Shown: piece by piece, positions 37,701 through 48,844 of the stretch
How the letters are laid out: each line of letters begins with the position of its first letter
Position numbering within the stretch: position 1 is the stretch's first letter
Assembly (NCBI RefSeq): GCF_963576615.1
Contig: NC_088708.1
Location: 60,623,196 to 60,687,195 of the forward strand
Source: Watersipora subatra
Taxonomy: Eukaryota; Bryozoa; Gymnolaemata; Cheilostomatida; Watersiporidae
Direction of reading: 5' to 3'
Length of the DNA: 64,000 nucleotides
Translations under genes and position numbers: made by a program
Notes under the pieces: generated by a model
What the model saw: only the letters and a program-made list of their open reading frames with translations
The model's database searches: none
What the model was told of the DNA's origin: nothing

Positions 37701-38601
37701 TATAATGCAACAGGTCAAAGGATAGGATACTATTCACAACAAACCTCAGCTGTATTTATGGTACAAAAGCCACCTGTGATTAGTCAGATTTTTGCATATT
37801 GTATCATTGTAGATGTATTGTATAGTTGTCTAGGTACTGGTATAGATGTATTATATAGTGAGCTAGCTACTGATATAGATGTATTATACAGTGAGCTAAC
37901 CACTGATATAGATGTATTATACACTGAGCCAACTACTGATATATATGTATCATAAACTGAGCTAACTACTGATATATATGTATTATACACTGAGGTAACT
38001 ACTGATATAGGTGTATTATACAGTGAGCTAACCACTGATATAGCTGTCTCATACACTGAGCTAACCACTGATATAGATGTCTCATACACTGAGCTAACCA
38101 CTGATATATATGTATCATACACTGAGCTAACTACTGATATATATGTATTATACAGTGAGCTAGCTACTGGTATATATGTATCATACAGTGAACTAACTAC
38201 TGATATATGTGTATTATACAGTGAGCTAACTACTGATATAGGTGTGTTATACAGTGAGCTAACCACTGATATAGGTGTCTCATACACTGAGCTAACTACT
38301 GATATAGATGTATCGTACACTGAGCTAACTACTGATATATATGTATCATACAGTGAGCTAAGTACTGATATAGATGTCTCATACAGCGAGCTAACCACTG
38401 ACATAGATGTATTATACAGTAATACCACACAGTCATCTAGCTACTGATACACTCGTTTTGAGTCGAAGCAAGCTCATTCGTGTATTAGGATGCCTAAAGG
38501 CTGTGCTCGTTTAATATATCATATCATATAATTTACAGTGGTGGATGTGCTTTGTAACGAAGAAGTTCATAGACAAAAGTCTGTCACGACCCGGAATGTA
38601 A
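31741..38601 (+). CDS. ARPC3: Arp2/3 complex subunit 3 (p21-Arc)
   Basis: ARPC3 is one of the seven subunits of the Arp2/3 complex, which nucleates branched actin filaments. Seven exons join in phase to exactly 178 aa, the length of the human protein: 31741-31746, 32438-32537, 32707-32783, 32874-32942, 35282-35408, 36761-36855, 38539-38601. Exon 1 codes only for Met-Pro before GTAAGT. Exon 2 starts AYHSQY. Nearly invariant family blocks follow: [10 protein letters not shown] (exon 3), [20 protein letters not shown] (exon 4), [12 protein letters not shown] (exon 5), [15 protein letters not shown] (exon 6), [20 protein letters not shown] (exon 7), then TAA. Introns 5 and 6 consist largely of minisatellites. 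Confidence 0.97.
31980..32261 (+). pseudogene. LINE reverse transcriptase C-terminal fragment
   Basis: An open frame ending at 32261 has [20 protein letters not shown] followed, about 30 residues later, by [17 protein letters not shown]. This matches the C-terminal pattern of CR1/Jockey-type LINE proteins (L..RR......FYK, then R.N.Y..SFFPRTIRDW). The fragment is cut off at its 5' end and ends before the usual WN.LP block. It lies within ARPC3 intron 1 and is not part of ARPC3. Confidence 0.75.
33270..34750. other. probable DNA-transposon debris in ARPC3 intron 4
   Basis: GGTCAATTGGAGG-type sequence is present at 33350-33400 and repeated three times at 34675-34735. On the minus strand at 33950-34110 a frame reads [15 protein letters not shown], recalling acidic tails of Tigger-type transposases. 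Within it, about 90 bp are duplicated directly (34262-34352 and 34396-34485, both ending ATTTCTATGG-GTTGCTTTCAAAGTT). I cannot define element ends. Confidence 0.35.
35689..36750. repeat. 34-bp minisatellite in ARPC3 intron 5
   Basis: About 31 copies of a 34-bp unit, very uniform, with TTTCTGATGTTCAGAAGGGT and GTACTGTTTGCAGCAG (or GCAGTAG). The last unit degrades into TTTCTGATGTTTGCAG, which is the splice acceptor of exon 6 at 36761. Each unit therefore carries an acceptor-like CTGTTTGCAG. Confidence 0.96.
36905..37700. repeat. 22-bp minisatellite in ARPC3 intron 6
   Basis: About 36 copies of GGTTATGTATGTATTATGTA followed by TA, highly uniform. It begins about 50 bp after the donor of exon 6. 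Confidence 0.96.
37810..38430. repeat. 33-bp minisatellite in ARPC3 intron 6
   Basis: About 19 copies of a unit built from GAGCTAACTACTGATATAGA and TGTATTATACAGT. The 33-bp period is a multiple of three, so a 214-codon minus-strand frame (37784-38428) stays open through it; the product is a pure repeat. The array ends about 100 bp before the exon 7 acceptor. Confidence 0.95.
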
Positions 38602-39470
38602 AGGCACTATCTAGCATCATCAGAGACCTTTTATAGTTGAAACTATCTGAATACGGCAGCGTCTTGATAAGCTTGAACTCTCACTCCTCTTTTCTCTCCT
38701 ATGTTGTCCCATAGACATTTTAACTGTCTCGCTTATTCCGATTGATTTTATATTCTAATCCTATTGATTATGCATAGAAATATACAACTAGTAGAATATT
38801 TAGAGTGTCTCTTCATCAGCAAACCTTTCAAATGTCCTCTAGTCAAAACATGGCTAGCACAAACTACCTCCTTCCATTATATTCTTCAAATCTCAAAGCT
38901 TGCTTGAATAACGACAAACAAAAAATTTCAGCAATATTGTATGAACATTTAATATTATTTAGCTATGAATAAGCTTTATTCACTTTTCGCAAATAAAGTT
39001 TGATTCAAAGCTAATAAAGACAAACAACCTTTAAAGATAATAACTGGTTGTTTGTGGAGAATTAGCTTATAGTACCAGATAAACACCCAAATGTATAAAT
39101 ACTTATAAGGGAAACTGACATATTCGGTATGTATGATCAGGGTTCTGAGGCCAGGCTAATTGGATGTTAGAAGCGATGGCAGTTGCAAGTGGTCATGACA
39201 GCTGCAAGTGGTTATGGCAGTTGCAGAAAGTTAATTATATCGTTGTTTATTCATTTATTTGTAAATTGGTAATATATAAGCTAGGGAGGAAGGAGAGATA
39301 GTTCTTTTACAGATGACACTAGAAGCCAGTATATGTAATTATAATAGATGACTTAGTTGAAAAACTACAAAACCTCTTGTAATTGATAATGGAGGAGCAC
39401 AGATACTAAGGAATTATAAAAATTATATTTTTTGGTAGCCTTTACACAGGTGAGGAGACATGAGATGAAG
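38602..39470. other. ARPC3 3' flank with dispersed repeat copy
   Basis: An AATAAA at 38992-38997 is a possible ARPC3 polyadenylation signal, about 390 bp after the stop. The segment 38800-39010 resembles 41690-41935 in the same orientation (shared CTAGTCAAAACATGGCTA-like and CTTCCATTAT blocks), so it may belong to a dispersed repeat. No other gene is seen. Confidence 0.45.
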
Positions 39471-39474
39471 AAGC

Positions 39475-40470
39475 TGTGAGGTGTCGGTGTTGAGGAGGTG
39501 CCCATGTAGGAGAAGTTGTGGTGTAGGAGAGGTGTCAGTGTAAGAGAGGTGTCAGTGCGGGAGAGGTGGTGGTGAAAGAGAGGTGTCAATGTAGGAGAGG
39601 TGATGGTGTAGGAGAGGTGGTGGTGTAGGAGAGGTGGTGGTGTAAGAGAGGTGGTGGTGTAGGAAAGATGGTGGTGTAGGAGAGATGGCGGTGTATTAGA
39701 GGTGATGGTGTAGGAGAGGTGGCGATGTAAGAGAGGTGGTGGTGTAAGAGAGATGGCGGTGTATTAGAAGAGGTGGTGTAGGATAGATGGCGGTGTATTA
39801 GAAGTGGTGGTGTATGAAAGGTAGCGATATAAGAGAGGTGGTGGTGTAAGAGAGATGGCGGTGTATTAGAGATGGCGGTGTAGGAGAGATGGCGGTGTGT
39901 TAGAGGTGGTGGTGTAGGAGAGGTGGCGATGTAAGAGAGGTGGTGGTGTAAGAGAGATGGCGGTGTATTAGAAGAGGTGGTGTAGGATAGGTGGCGGTGT
40001 ATTAGAGGTGGTGGTGTAGGAAAGGTAGCGATATAAGAGAGGTGGTGGTGTAAGAAAGATGGCGGTGTATTAGAGATGGTGGTGCAGGAGAGATGGCGGT
40101 GTATCAGAGGAGGTGGTGTAAGAGGTGTCAGTGTAGGAGAGGTGTCAGTGTAGGAGAGGTGTCAGTGTAGGAGAGGTGTCAGTGTAGGAGAGGTGTCAGT
40201 GTAGGAGAGGTGTCAGTGTAGGAGAGGTGTCAGTGTAGGAGAGGTGTCAGTGTAGGAGAGGTGTCAGTGTAGGAGAGGTGTCAGTGTAGGAGAGGTGTCA
40301 GTGTAGGAGAGGTGTCAGTGTAGGAGGTGTCAGTGTAGGAGAGGTGTCAGTGTAGGAGGTGTCAGTGTAGGGGAGGTGTCAGTGTAGGAGAGGTGTCAGT
40401 GTAGGAGAGGTGTCAGTGTAGGAGAGGTGACCGTGTAGGGGAGGTGTCAGTGTAAGAGAGGTGTCAATGC
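39475..40470. repeat. 17-18-bp purine-rich minisatellite block
   Basis: Two related parts. From 39475 to about 40110 the units are irregular (GTGTAAGAGAGGTGGTG, GTGTATTAGAGATGGCG). From about 40115 to 40470 they are uniform 17-mers (GTGTCAGTGTAGGAGAG, about 20 copies). The G-rich strand is the plus strand throughout. Confidence 0.93.
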
Positions 40471-40479
40471 AGGTGCTGT

Positions 40480-42050
40480 GAAGAGTCAAGTGTGTCAAGT
40501 TTATCTATTTTTGGTGGTCGTAAAAAGAAGAAAATTAAAGTATAGAGAAAGGGAACGAGGTGAAGTTGAGACGAGTTGGTGTCATTATTAGCAATAGAGA
40601 AATGGTCCTCCAAAGCTTGTTTCTTTGTAGGTGTCGTAATAATGGTTCATGGGAAAGGTTCATAGGGGAGATAAATTTGCTTATCAAAAGTGCAGCTAAT
40701 AAATGAGGTTATAAAGGTGTCAGTGGCAAATGAAGACGTATTATGTGAGATGGAGCCAAACTAGGGTCATTACTGAGGGCCATCAGACATAGTGGTAAAG
40801 AAGTGTTAAAAGCTTTAGGATTTAGTATTGATGAGGCACATGCTACTGATGAAGGCACTAAAGAGGTTTTATGAGAGTATTATTCTTGGAAAGAATTTTT
40901 TTTTAATGTTACATGAATTCCTTACGGCTAGAGATGGATCAAAAATGGAGATAATATAAGAGGTATATGTTCTTGTATGCTATATATATTATATAAAAGG
41001 TAAAATGAAGTAAATAGTTTTTTTGCTGCTGTTTGGCTATAGAAAATTTAATAAGCACCCTAACAATAAAGATTTTGAAAAACAGTGAAACTGTGGAGTA
41101 GTTTGGAAGTACATGTAGTAACAAGTTTGGCAGTCCTAGTGTGAAAGAGTGGCTTATTGAACAGGAGTGCTTGTTAATTTTTAGAAACAAGGTGTGCAGA
41201 AGTAAATTGATATTAGAAAGGTGTCATTCTAGACATCCAACAATTAGTAGGTGATGTAGGAGAGTTCAACACCATTTTCGGAGGCCAAGAGTAAGTTTAT
41301 AAGGCATCACCATACATGTGTCATTCAGATGCAAGCTATCGGGCCAACTGGATCAATCATTGTACTTACTGATGGTTGATAACTATTCCAGATGGTGTTA
41401 ATAGCTGGTCATCAATGTTCAAACATCTCAGAAAGAAAGGGCAGTAATGAAAATGTGCATGTTTTTTACTCCAAACATTGCACATTTAAATAGCTGTGTT
41501 ATAGTAGGAAGGAATTTAGAGATTTTGCAAGTCTGAGTAGTTACTAAAGAAAGAAAACAAATATTTTTGTTTTGCTGTATTTTAGACATACACACTATTT
41601 TGAGTTTTTGCATCATTGACTTTGCTGTCTAAAATCAAAAAATCGATGTAAATTAACATTGAAAGTGCGGATTCCCCTTAAATCAAGAGTCTCTCTAACA
41701 GCAAAACATCATTATGTTCTTTAGTCAAACTATTATACATGTATGTCCTTTAGTCAAATCATGGCTACCAGCTACCACTGTCTTCCATTATGATGTTTGA
41801 AACTTAAATCTGGCGGCTAAAGAGCAACAAAGAATATCAACAACAAACCAGATTCATCAAGAAATTTTGCACGAAAATTATGTATTATTAAAACATGAAA
41901 TAAACTCCATTCCCTTTATTTGTAAAAAGAGTTCTTTCGACTTTGCTGGTAAAATTCAGAAAGAATCTATATCCATTGTTTATATGTAGTCAGCCTGGAA
42001 CCCGTAGTGTTCCATCTGATGCAGGGAAACTTGTTCAAAATTGATCTGCA
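40480..42050. other. intergenic, repeat fragments only
   Basis: No gene is recognised. The part 41420-41560 is the inverted counterpart of 48845-48965 (both contain TTTGGAGTAAAAAACATG on one strand), so both derive from one dispersed element. The part 41690-41935 pairs with 38800-39010 as a direct dispersed repeat. Confidence 0.5.
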
Positions 42051-42891
42051 TATAACCAATGATATACAGCCTCCCAAGGATAGCCGACGGCTCTCATATG
42101 GGCGAGGTTTAATTATGGAGCTCTGCTGGGATGAACCCGAACACGGCACCCAAACAAACAAATATGCTGAATAAAGCCCCTTGTAAATTTACAAATATTA
42201 TGAACTATAGTGGTTATTTTACTTATCTGTTGAATTCATTTTGTTGTCAAATAAATATAGTATCCCAATATTGTCACCATTACGATCAGTCAGTCGCCAT
42301 TCGCAAGCATTCGTGATATTAATAGTCACAATTGTAAAATAGCCCAAATTCGGTTTTGTATTTAGATTTTGAGTATAAAAACTATACTGCACAGCTTTGC
42401 CTGCTGTCCCATCTTATTGGCCAGGTAAGACAATGTGACAGCGATGAAAGACTTGATCATTTTATATTAGGGGTGGCAAAATACTAATCAAAAACTAGGA
42501 AAAAAAGGCCATTGTTCGGGTAATTTCGCGTAAATTATATTCAACTATAAGCATATACTACGACCTTTACCAATTTTAAAATTACTAAAAGTAGGTAATT
42601 TGAAATGTTTTGTTTTGCATAGATCTATTATTTTGGTTAGGTATCACTCCTACATTGTAAAAATTCAAGGTTTGCTATTGTGAACCACGGGGTCTACTGA
42701 CTGAATGAGCTAATGAAACGGTAACAGCGAGTCGTGTTTTCCAAAACCTAACAAGGCAACGCAACCGCCCCGCGAGAGTCGTGTTTGCTTCGAAACCCAG
42801 GCTAGCACAATCCTAACAGGGCTCTATTTTTAAACCCCTCTCTTATGATAGCCGTCGGCTATCCTTGGGGGGCTGTATATCATTGATATAA
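42051..42891. mobile_element. 840-bp element with about 100-bp inverted ends
   Basis: The left end contains AATGATATACAGCC, then CCAAGGATAGCCGACGGCT. The right end contains the exact reverse complement AGCCGTCGGCTATCCTTGG followed by GGCTGTATATCATT. Similarity continues inward with mismatches to about 100 bp per side. The interior has no transposase. It is a non-autonomous DNA transposon or foldback element; the target duplication is unclear. Confidence 0.75.
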
Positions 42892-44635
42892 CAGAAGTAT
42901 TTTAATTTTTCTTCGATTGATTCTTTAGGTACAAGTGTATACATTTTTGGCAGACTCATTCGTTGTCTGTGAACAGATTAGCAGATGGCTTGTGTGTAAC
43001 ATGATTACCCTTATGCTTCAACATTTAGAAGTTAAACTAAATTATGCTCCATGTCCAAATACATATGCAACTGTAGCTAATATTAATACTATGATGAAAG
43101 GGGTCTAAATAATGGGAATAGAGTGGATGGCTTTTAGTAAATATCGTATACTAGCCGCATACCTGGCGTTGCACAAGAAATAAAAAACTTTCCTAATGAA
43201 TTTGAGTAACTTACCTCATAAACTAGTAAAGTTCGTTAAACAATTTCTGTGTTTGCAGACAGCTTAATAATCTCACCGTTACCCACCTGTAAATCATGCT
43301 AGATGATGACCCCAAATGCTTTAAGCGGAGTACATGTATTTTAGTTGATGTAATGAATGTCTTAAAGCCTTAATGAATGGCTTGGGTACCGTAGTCTATT
43401 GGTTGAGCTAGCTCCCTGTAGACCTGGAGGTTTCAAGAACAAATCTAGGGCCAAGCAGATTTTTGATTGCGAGATATTAATCAGCTATAATAGCCGACAC
43501 TGGTTTGTTCACCAAAAACACAAAACCTGAGTTATCTGACTAATATAGATAATGTAAGTACAAATAGTAGACAACTTCTCAAGTAAAGAGGCTGCTTGTA
43601 TTGGTTCTAAGCTAAGTGTTAATAATTCTTTTTGTTCTCAGTCTTCCCATCTAGCGACAACTTGAAGCAAATAATGTTGACTTATGTAATTCACTTTTTC
43701 TACCGTATAATCATTGGCAAGATCAAAACCTTCAAATTTTCTTAAAAAAGAGAAAATTACTCCCTGGTTGTTTCTAGCGAACTATAGGATGAATAGCACA
43801 AGGTCAGTAGTTCCATTAAGCAGGCACTTGCTTATGGATCCTTCAAATGATTGTTTTATGTTTGCGCTAGTTGGTCTTCTTGACTGTATTAGAGCGGTAT
43901 ATCTATTTTCCCTTATGTTCATTTTAAATCAAGTTCTTTTTTTAATATTTTAACTTCTTTGTGTTGTATAGTTATACTTAACTAATTGTAACTTTATTTG
44001 CACATAGAAAACTGATGCACCTGTCTCACATGCTTATACACTGTGAAAATAGTCATCCCTACGATGTCAGCAACCGCTCGTAGTTAGAGTGACCTCTGAT
44101 TTCAGTGTCACCCATCCTCCATAAGCCTGAGCATACAATATGCCTGTTTTTTGGATAGTACAATATTTACCCTGTATCTTTGTGTACTGCATACAACTGT
44201 ATAATTTTTTCCATCTTGCCTGTCTATGTTAGGGTCCTCTTCATGAGCTGCTTTTCTGGCTTGTCAAACTTGCACCGCTGTGAAAGTGACCTTCTTTTTC
44301 AGTACTACGGCTATGACTACTTGGACCACTGTCACAGACACTCAACCAGCCATCACCAAGCTCAAAGTCACAAGTACTCTCACTAGTGCCACTATGACTA
44401 CTTTGAATTGAGCCCCCTTGCCCTTTCTTTTGCTCGATTTCTCACTAGCTATACTGTTTTGGCTTTGGGGAGGATATCTGCTAACTGCATGTTCTGGTCT
44501 GACAGATCACTGACAGAACAGTACCTTACAGTCTTTCTGTTAATGATTGGTTTCACTGCATCTTGTGGAAGCACTAATAGTACAATTTACCGTTAAACAT
44601 CACTTCTAGCTTTGTAAACTATACACTACAACTTA
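42892..44635. other. intergenic with SINE-like family A copy 2
   Basis: From 43150 to about 43550 the sequence is a second copy of the family at 17030-17422: it begins CTAGCCGCATACCTGGCGTT and later has the B-box-like GGAGGTTTCAAGAACAAATC. The rest, including a 79-codon frame at 43714-43953, shows no recognisable gene. Confidence 0.5.
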
Positions 44636-46923
44636 CAGTGCACCCTCAGTATACGATGTTGATCCATTCCAACACTGGCATCGTATAGTGAAAAAATTGT
44701 ATGTAGGCATATAGAAACCATTGTAATTATGCAATGCAAACATCCTTTGGTAAAAATCGTCAAAATTTTATAAAAATTTTGTACATATTAAAAATTAGTA
44801 ACAAAATAGTATGTGAACTTTAGCAACTGTATTTACCTACAGTAACTGTATTGTATTTAGCGTATTTAGTAGTTATGATAATAACCACTAAATACCATAA
44901 CCACTAACTTATATTGTGTGTACCAAACGCAGTACGTACAGTAAGTGGTTCTTACCGTTCTCACCGTTCTTATATGTACATATGTATAACATAAACTTTG
45001 AATTCACTTCAAATGAATTTAACTTAATAAACAGGCACTTAAAGCTAAGTTTTAGTATGCATTTTCAACTATTTGAATTGATTTCAAATTTTAATCCTTT
45101 ATCAGTCTCTGTTTTTGCTTTCAGTATAAATTTTAGCGTGTCTGGTTAAAACCTTTCTCAACTTAATTCTGCAAGAAAGGTCGAGCGATGCAGTTCTCAA
45201 AAGCGGCCTCTTGTACATTTGACCATTTAATGGCCATCGGAAAAAAGTCATTTTATTTACTATACAGTACGTACACACCTATGGAGTAACGTGACATGAG
45301 CTGGTATATGTAGTGAGGGAAGCAAGGAGGAAGCAAAAGTGTAGCATTGCTAATTATGTTACTGTACACTTAAAAATAAACTGAGTACATATTCAAACAG
45401 AAGTTTTTTAGCAGACTGAAAACAGTTGTTTAGTCCTGTCGAAGGAATCAAGACTCTAATTTTCCTGCTGGTTTAAAAAAAAGACTTTTGGCTCCTGCAA
45501 AGCAGAAATGACCAAAAAACACAGCTTTCCTGCTAGTACAGAGAGTGCTCAAAGAAAACAAGCTAACTTGGTGCAATGTAAAAGATTTCCTACTTGATCA
45601 CTTATTGAGGATGATGCTTGCTGGTGCACTGTAAATGCTGGGCAATGCAGACAATTGCTACCTAGCTAACAGTTATAAAAAGATCCAGAAAAGGTTGTAG
45701 TTTGTCTAGTATGAAATTTGTACAAGAATTAATGTAACCATACATACAGAAGCTTGTACATATTTATACCCTAGAGGACAGGGCTTTATCAAGTTCTAGA
45801 AGGTAATGTGGATATGTCAAGTATCTTGAGTGGCTAGTTATATATGATTTACATACATACGATGATTTGTATAATTGTAGTAGAAAATAGACCCACCTGC
45901 AAAAAATTTATTAAACATGAAATAAAATAAACATAAAATGAAGTACCTAAAACATGAAAAACATGAAACGTAAAAAAAAATGATATACATGTACATTATA
46001 CATGCATAACATTACACAGTATTGTTTTATGTACCAGTCCACATCAGTCAATTAAAAACTTAAAATTGAAAAGTCTTTTTAAAAAACTTAATCTAATAAC
46101 ACTTCTTTATGTTCGCCTTCATCTCAAGCTTTTTATTAGATTCACTCTTATCATCTGTGCAATTCGACACTTTTCTTAGAAAAAAAATCTATGAAATGAA
46201 ATCTGTTTCTGATGACTCCTCAAAATTTCTCTAAAATAGCTCGTGCATCTTTCATTAACATTGTTCATAAAAAGGCTGGGAGAATCTTTTGTAGATGTTT
46301 ATTTTCAATAAACCGGATAAAGTTTTCATACCCACTTGTAGCTTCCTTGGTTTCTGCCTATGGAGGTTTTCAATAATATTTGCAATTGTTGATTGGTTGC
46401 AACCATATTCCATGGCAATATTAACAATACAGGTGCCTTCTTTGTATTTATTCATGATCTCCAACTTTGTTGTCATGGGAATCATTTTTTTCCTTCTTCT
46501 TGAAATGTTTGTATCGGTCTCAGATTCCATAGCTAACGAATTAAATGTAAATACTTGTAGTTATATATGTAAGCTGATTAAAAGTTTATAGTAAATATGA
46601 GTATAACGCTAAAAATGAATATTTGCTCACGCTTATGTACTTTTCACAAAATTTTCACGTAGAATGCTGACCTGAGCGCAATCAGTCATCATATCTCTTC
46701 ACAACGTTGCGAAAATGTTTTCGGCGAAAAAAATTCTGGCCTCTTTGTTATTTTGACGTACATAGCGTGCACACCAGCTGCTAAATTCAAACTCGGGCAA
46801 AAATTTTCTTGAATTCGTATGGTGAAATAAAATTTGTATGGTGAAGTGACAAAATCATCATGTTCAACTTCGTAAGGTGAAAAAAATCATTTATCAGGGT
46901 AATTGTATCCTGAGGGTTCACTG
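44636..46923 (-). mobile_element. Tigger/pogo-like DNA transposon, decayed
   Basis: The left end, CAGTGCACCCTCAGTATACG, is matched by the inverted right end, CAGTGAACCCTCAGGATACA. Both ends are flanked by TA (44634-44635 and 46924-46925), the Tc1/mariner-superfamily target. CAGT-ACCCTC termini are typical of Tigger elements. A transposase N-terminus is on the minus strand near the right end. The remaining 1.6 kb shows no long frame, so this copy is inactive. Confidence 0.8.
46255..46530 (-). pseudogene. Tigger transposase N-terminal HTH fragment
   Basis: The 91-codon frame reads RRRKKMIPMTTKLEIMNKYK, then VNIAMEYGCNQSTIANIIEN. This is the CENP-B/pogo-type helix-turn-helix (K.T...KLEII..Y..G....IA..YG...STI..I). 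It binds terminal repeats in active elements. The frame ends after the first domain and no DDE region is recognised downstream, so it is a remnant. Confidence 0.8.
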
Positions 46924-46925
46924 TA

Positions 46926-48840
46926 CTTCCCATTTCTTACAGCACAGGTTTCTTAGCCTCACTTATGCTACAGCTTGTAGTCTATCACCACTACTTTTAA
47001 TACTATCTTGTTGTTGGCTACCATCTCTTTTGTTACATCACTTTCTCTATCTACCACTCTTTCTCATCACCATTCCTCTTCTCTTTCTCCCCACCACTAC
47101 TGACTCTCTTTACCCTTAATCTGCCTGGCACGTTTCAGTGTTTGTCATTTTGAAATTATCTGTTGCATAAAAATTTTGTTCGTAATCTCATACATGTACT
47201 CAACAACTTTCACTAGCAACTATTACTAATAACAGCTTTGTTTTTACTGAGTCTTTTGAATAACTGGTTTGAGGAGCTTTGACCTTCAAAGATGTTTTGT
47301 CATTGAACCAATCCGAAGTTTGGTTATCTTGACTATACTCAGTTGAGTCACCAACTGGTATGTCCCTTTGATCATGGCTGTTGGTAATTCCTCTGCTGTC
47401 ATACTAATACTCAGTTGTTTCACTGCCTTTCTTCTCAAATAACTTGTCATGCAATGAACAAGTGTCATTAAACACTTAATTGCAATAGAAATTTCTACAA
47501 TGTAAATAATCCGTTCTAAGAACATTATCTTTACAGGGATTTTACGTTATGCAAATGGTACAACACCTGTAACTTGCCTAATCCATTCCGAGATCTTTCC
47601 AAATTCTCACTCCTTTGGCACTTCAAATAGCAAAACAACTGGATTCAATTTTTTAATTTAAAAACTCTGCAGTAACTGTGGTATTATTGGTTTGTATCAA
47701 CAACTTTTCCTTTTATTATCACTTTCACTTGGTTTAGGGACTGAAGTCTTGGTAATTTTAGGTTAATCAGTTAAGGGTAGTACACAATTTCAATGTTAAT
47801 TTAAATCATTTTTTCATTTTTTTCTAGACAGCAGGGTCTATGCTGCAAAAAACTCAAAATGTTGTCCATGTCTAAAATATAGCAAAACAAAAATATTTTT
47901 TTACTGTAACGCAATGCTGCTTGTCTGTCAGGATGCCCGTCTGCCGCTAAGGTTCAAGGTTTGGATAAAACATCTCTTTCAACAAGACTCCAACTTATCA
48001 CATTCAGCTTGGTAGACCAATGCTCTATTACCTGCATCAATTGATCACTTTTGGGTATTTCTGAATAATTGTGCAGCTGCTTATTATCTGTGTTTTACGA
48101 GCACACCTGATGATCTCTCTCCAGAGGGCAGCAAAAAAGAAACTCTTATTTTAAAAGCTAACTATGAGTGTGTCATTATTGAAATTTAATTTGGAAACTT
48201 GCACCTACTTGACACTTTACATTATATGAAGTTTATTAGCTAAAAGAAAGCAAAAACATTATATAAGTTATTTACGATAACTGGAATTTACATTATAGGA
48301 GCGTCTACGTTACAGGAACCTTTACCAAATTATCAAACCACTCAGAGAACAGGTAGAGATATTACACGCAGCGCTTGGTAGAGGTATAGGTACACTCAGC
48401 ATACTCATAGCTACCAGCGTAAGTGTTAGTATTGTTAGTCTGTGAAAACCCAGGCTTTCTGCTTTTCTTGAAAGCATTCCAACCAACTCTTATGCAAAAC
48501 TGTCCGCCACAATGATCGTCCTAACATTGTTCTTTCTAACCCAGTGTTGGTAAGCGCCTTCATGTAAACAGCCTGTCCTGGCTTTTTTGACAGCTTACAA
48601 TTAATGTTCCAACCACTTTTCAACTTGAAAGTTGTTTTTTTTTTACCTAAAACCTCCTCATAATTTAATACACCCCTACTGCTTACACCTAAATTTGACT
48701 AAACCACTCTGCCAAACATTCACCTGTAGACAGAGGGATTGTTCTATAAACTAATGATACCATGTCTTTGTCTCCTTTTTTAAACCAACTTTTCAATGTT
48801 CTAAATGTACATTTTGCCAGCCCAATACTCTGGAGGTTTT
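46926..48840. other. intergenic with SINE-like family B copy 2
   Basis: On the minus strand 48010-47965 reads TCTACCAAGCTGAATGTGAT and onward into a B-box-like stretch, and CACCTGATGATCTCTC follows at 48106. Both match the copy at 28190-28420. The pyrimidine-rich tract at 46930-47120 is low complexity. A 62-codon minus frame at 48435-48623 is of unknown origin. Confidence 0.45.
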
Positions 48841-48844
48841 GTGG

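Noticed and set aside
37784-38428. 214-codon minus-strand open frame
   Set aside because: It follows a 33-bp tandem repeat, a multiple of three, so the frame cannot close. The product is a simple repeat and it lies in ARPC3 intron 6.
46877-47119. 80-codon Leu/Ser-rich plus frame, possible membrane protein
   Set aside because: It comes from a pyrimidine-rich low-complexity tract at the edge of the Tigger element; no start or splice support.
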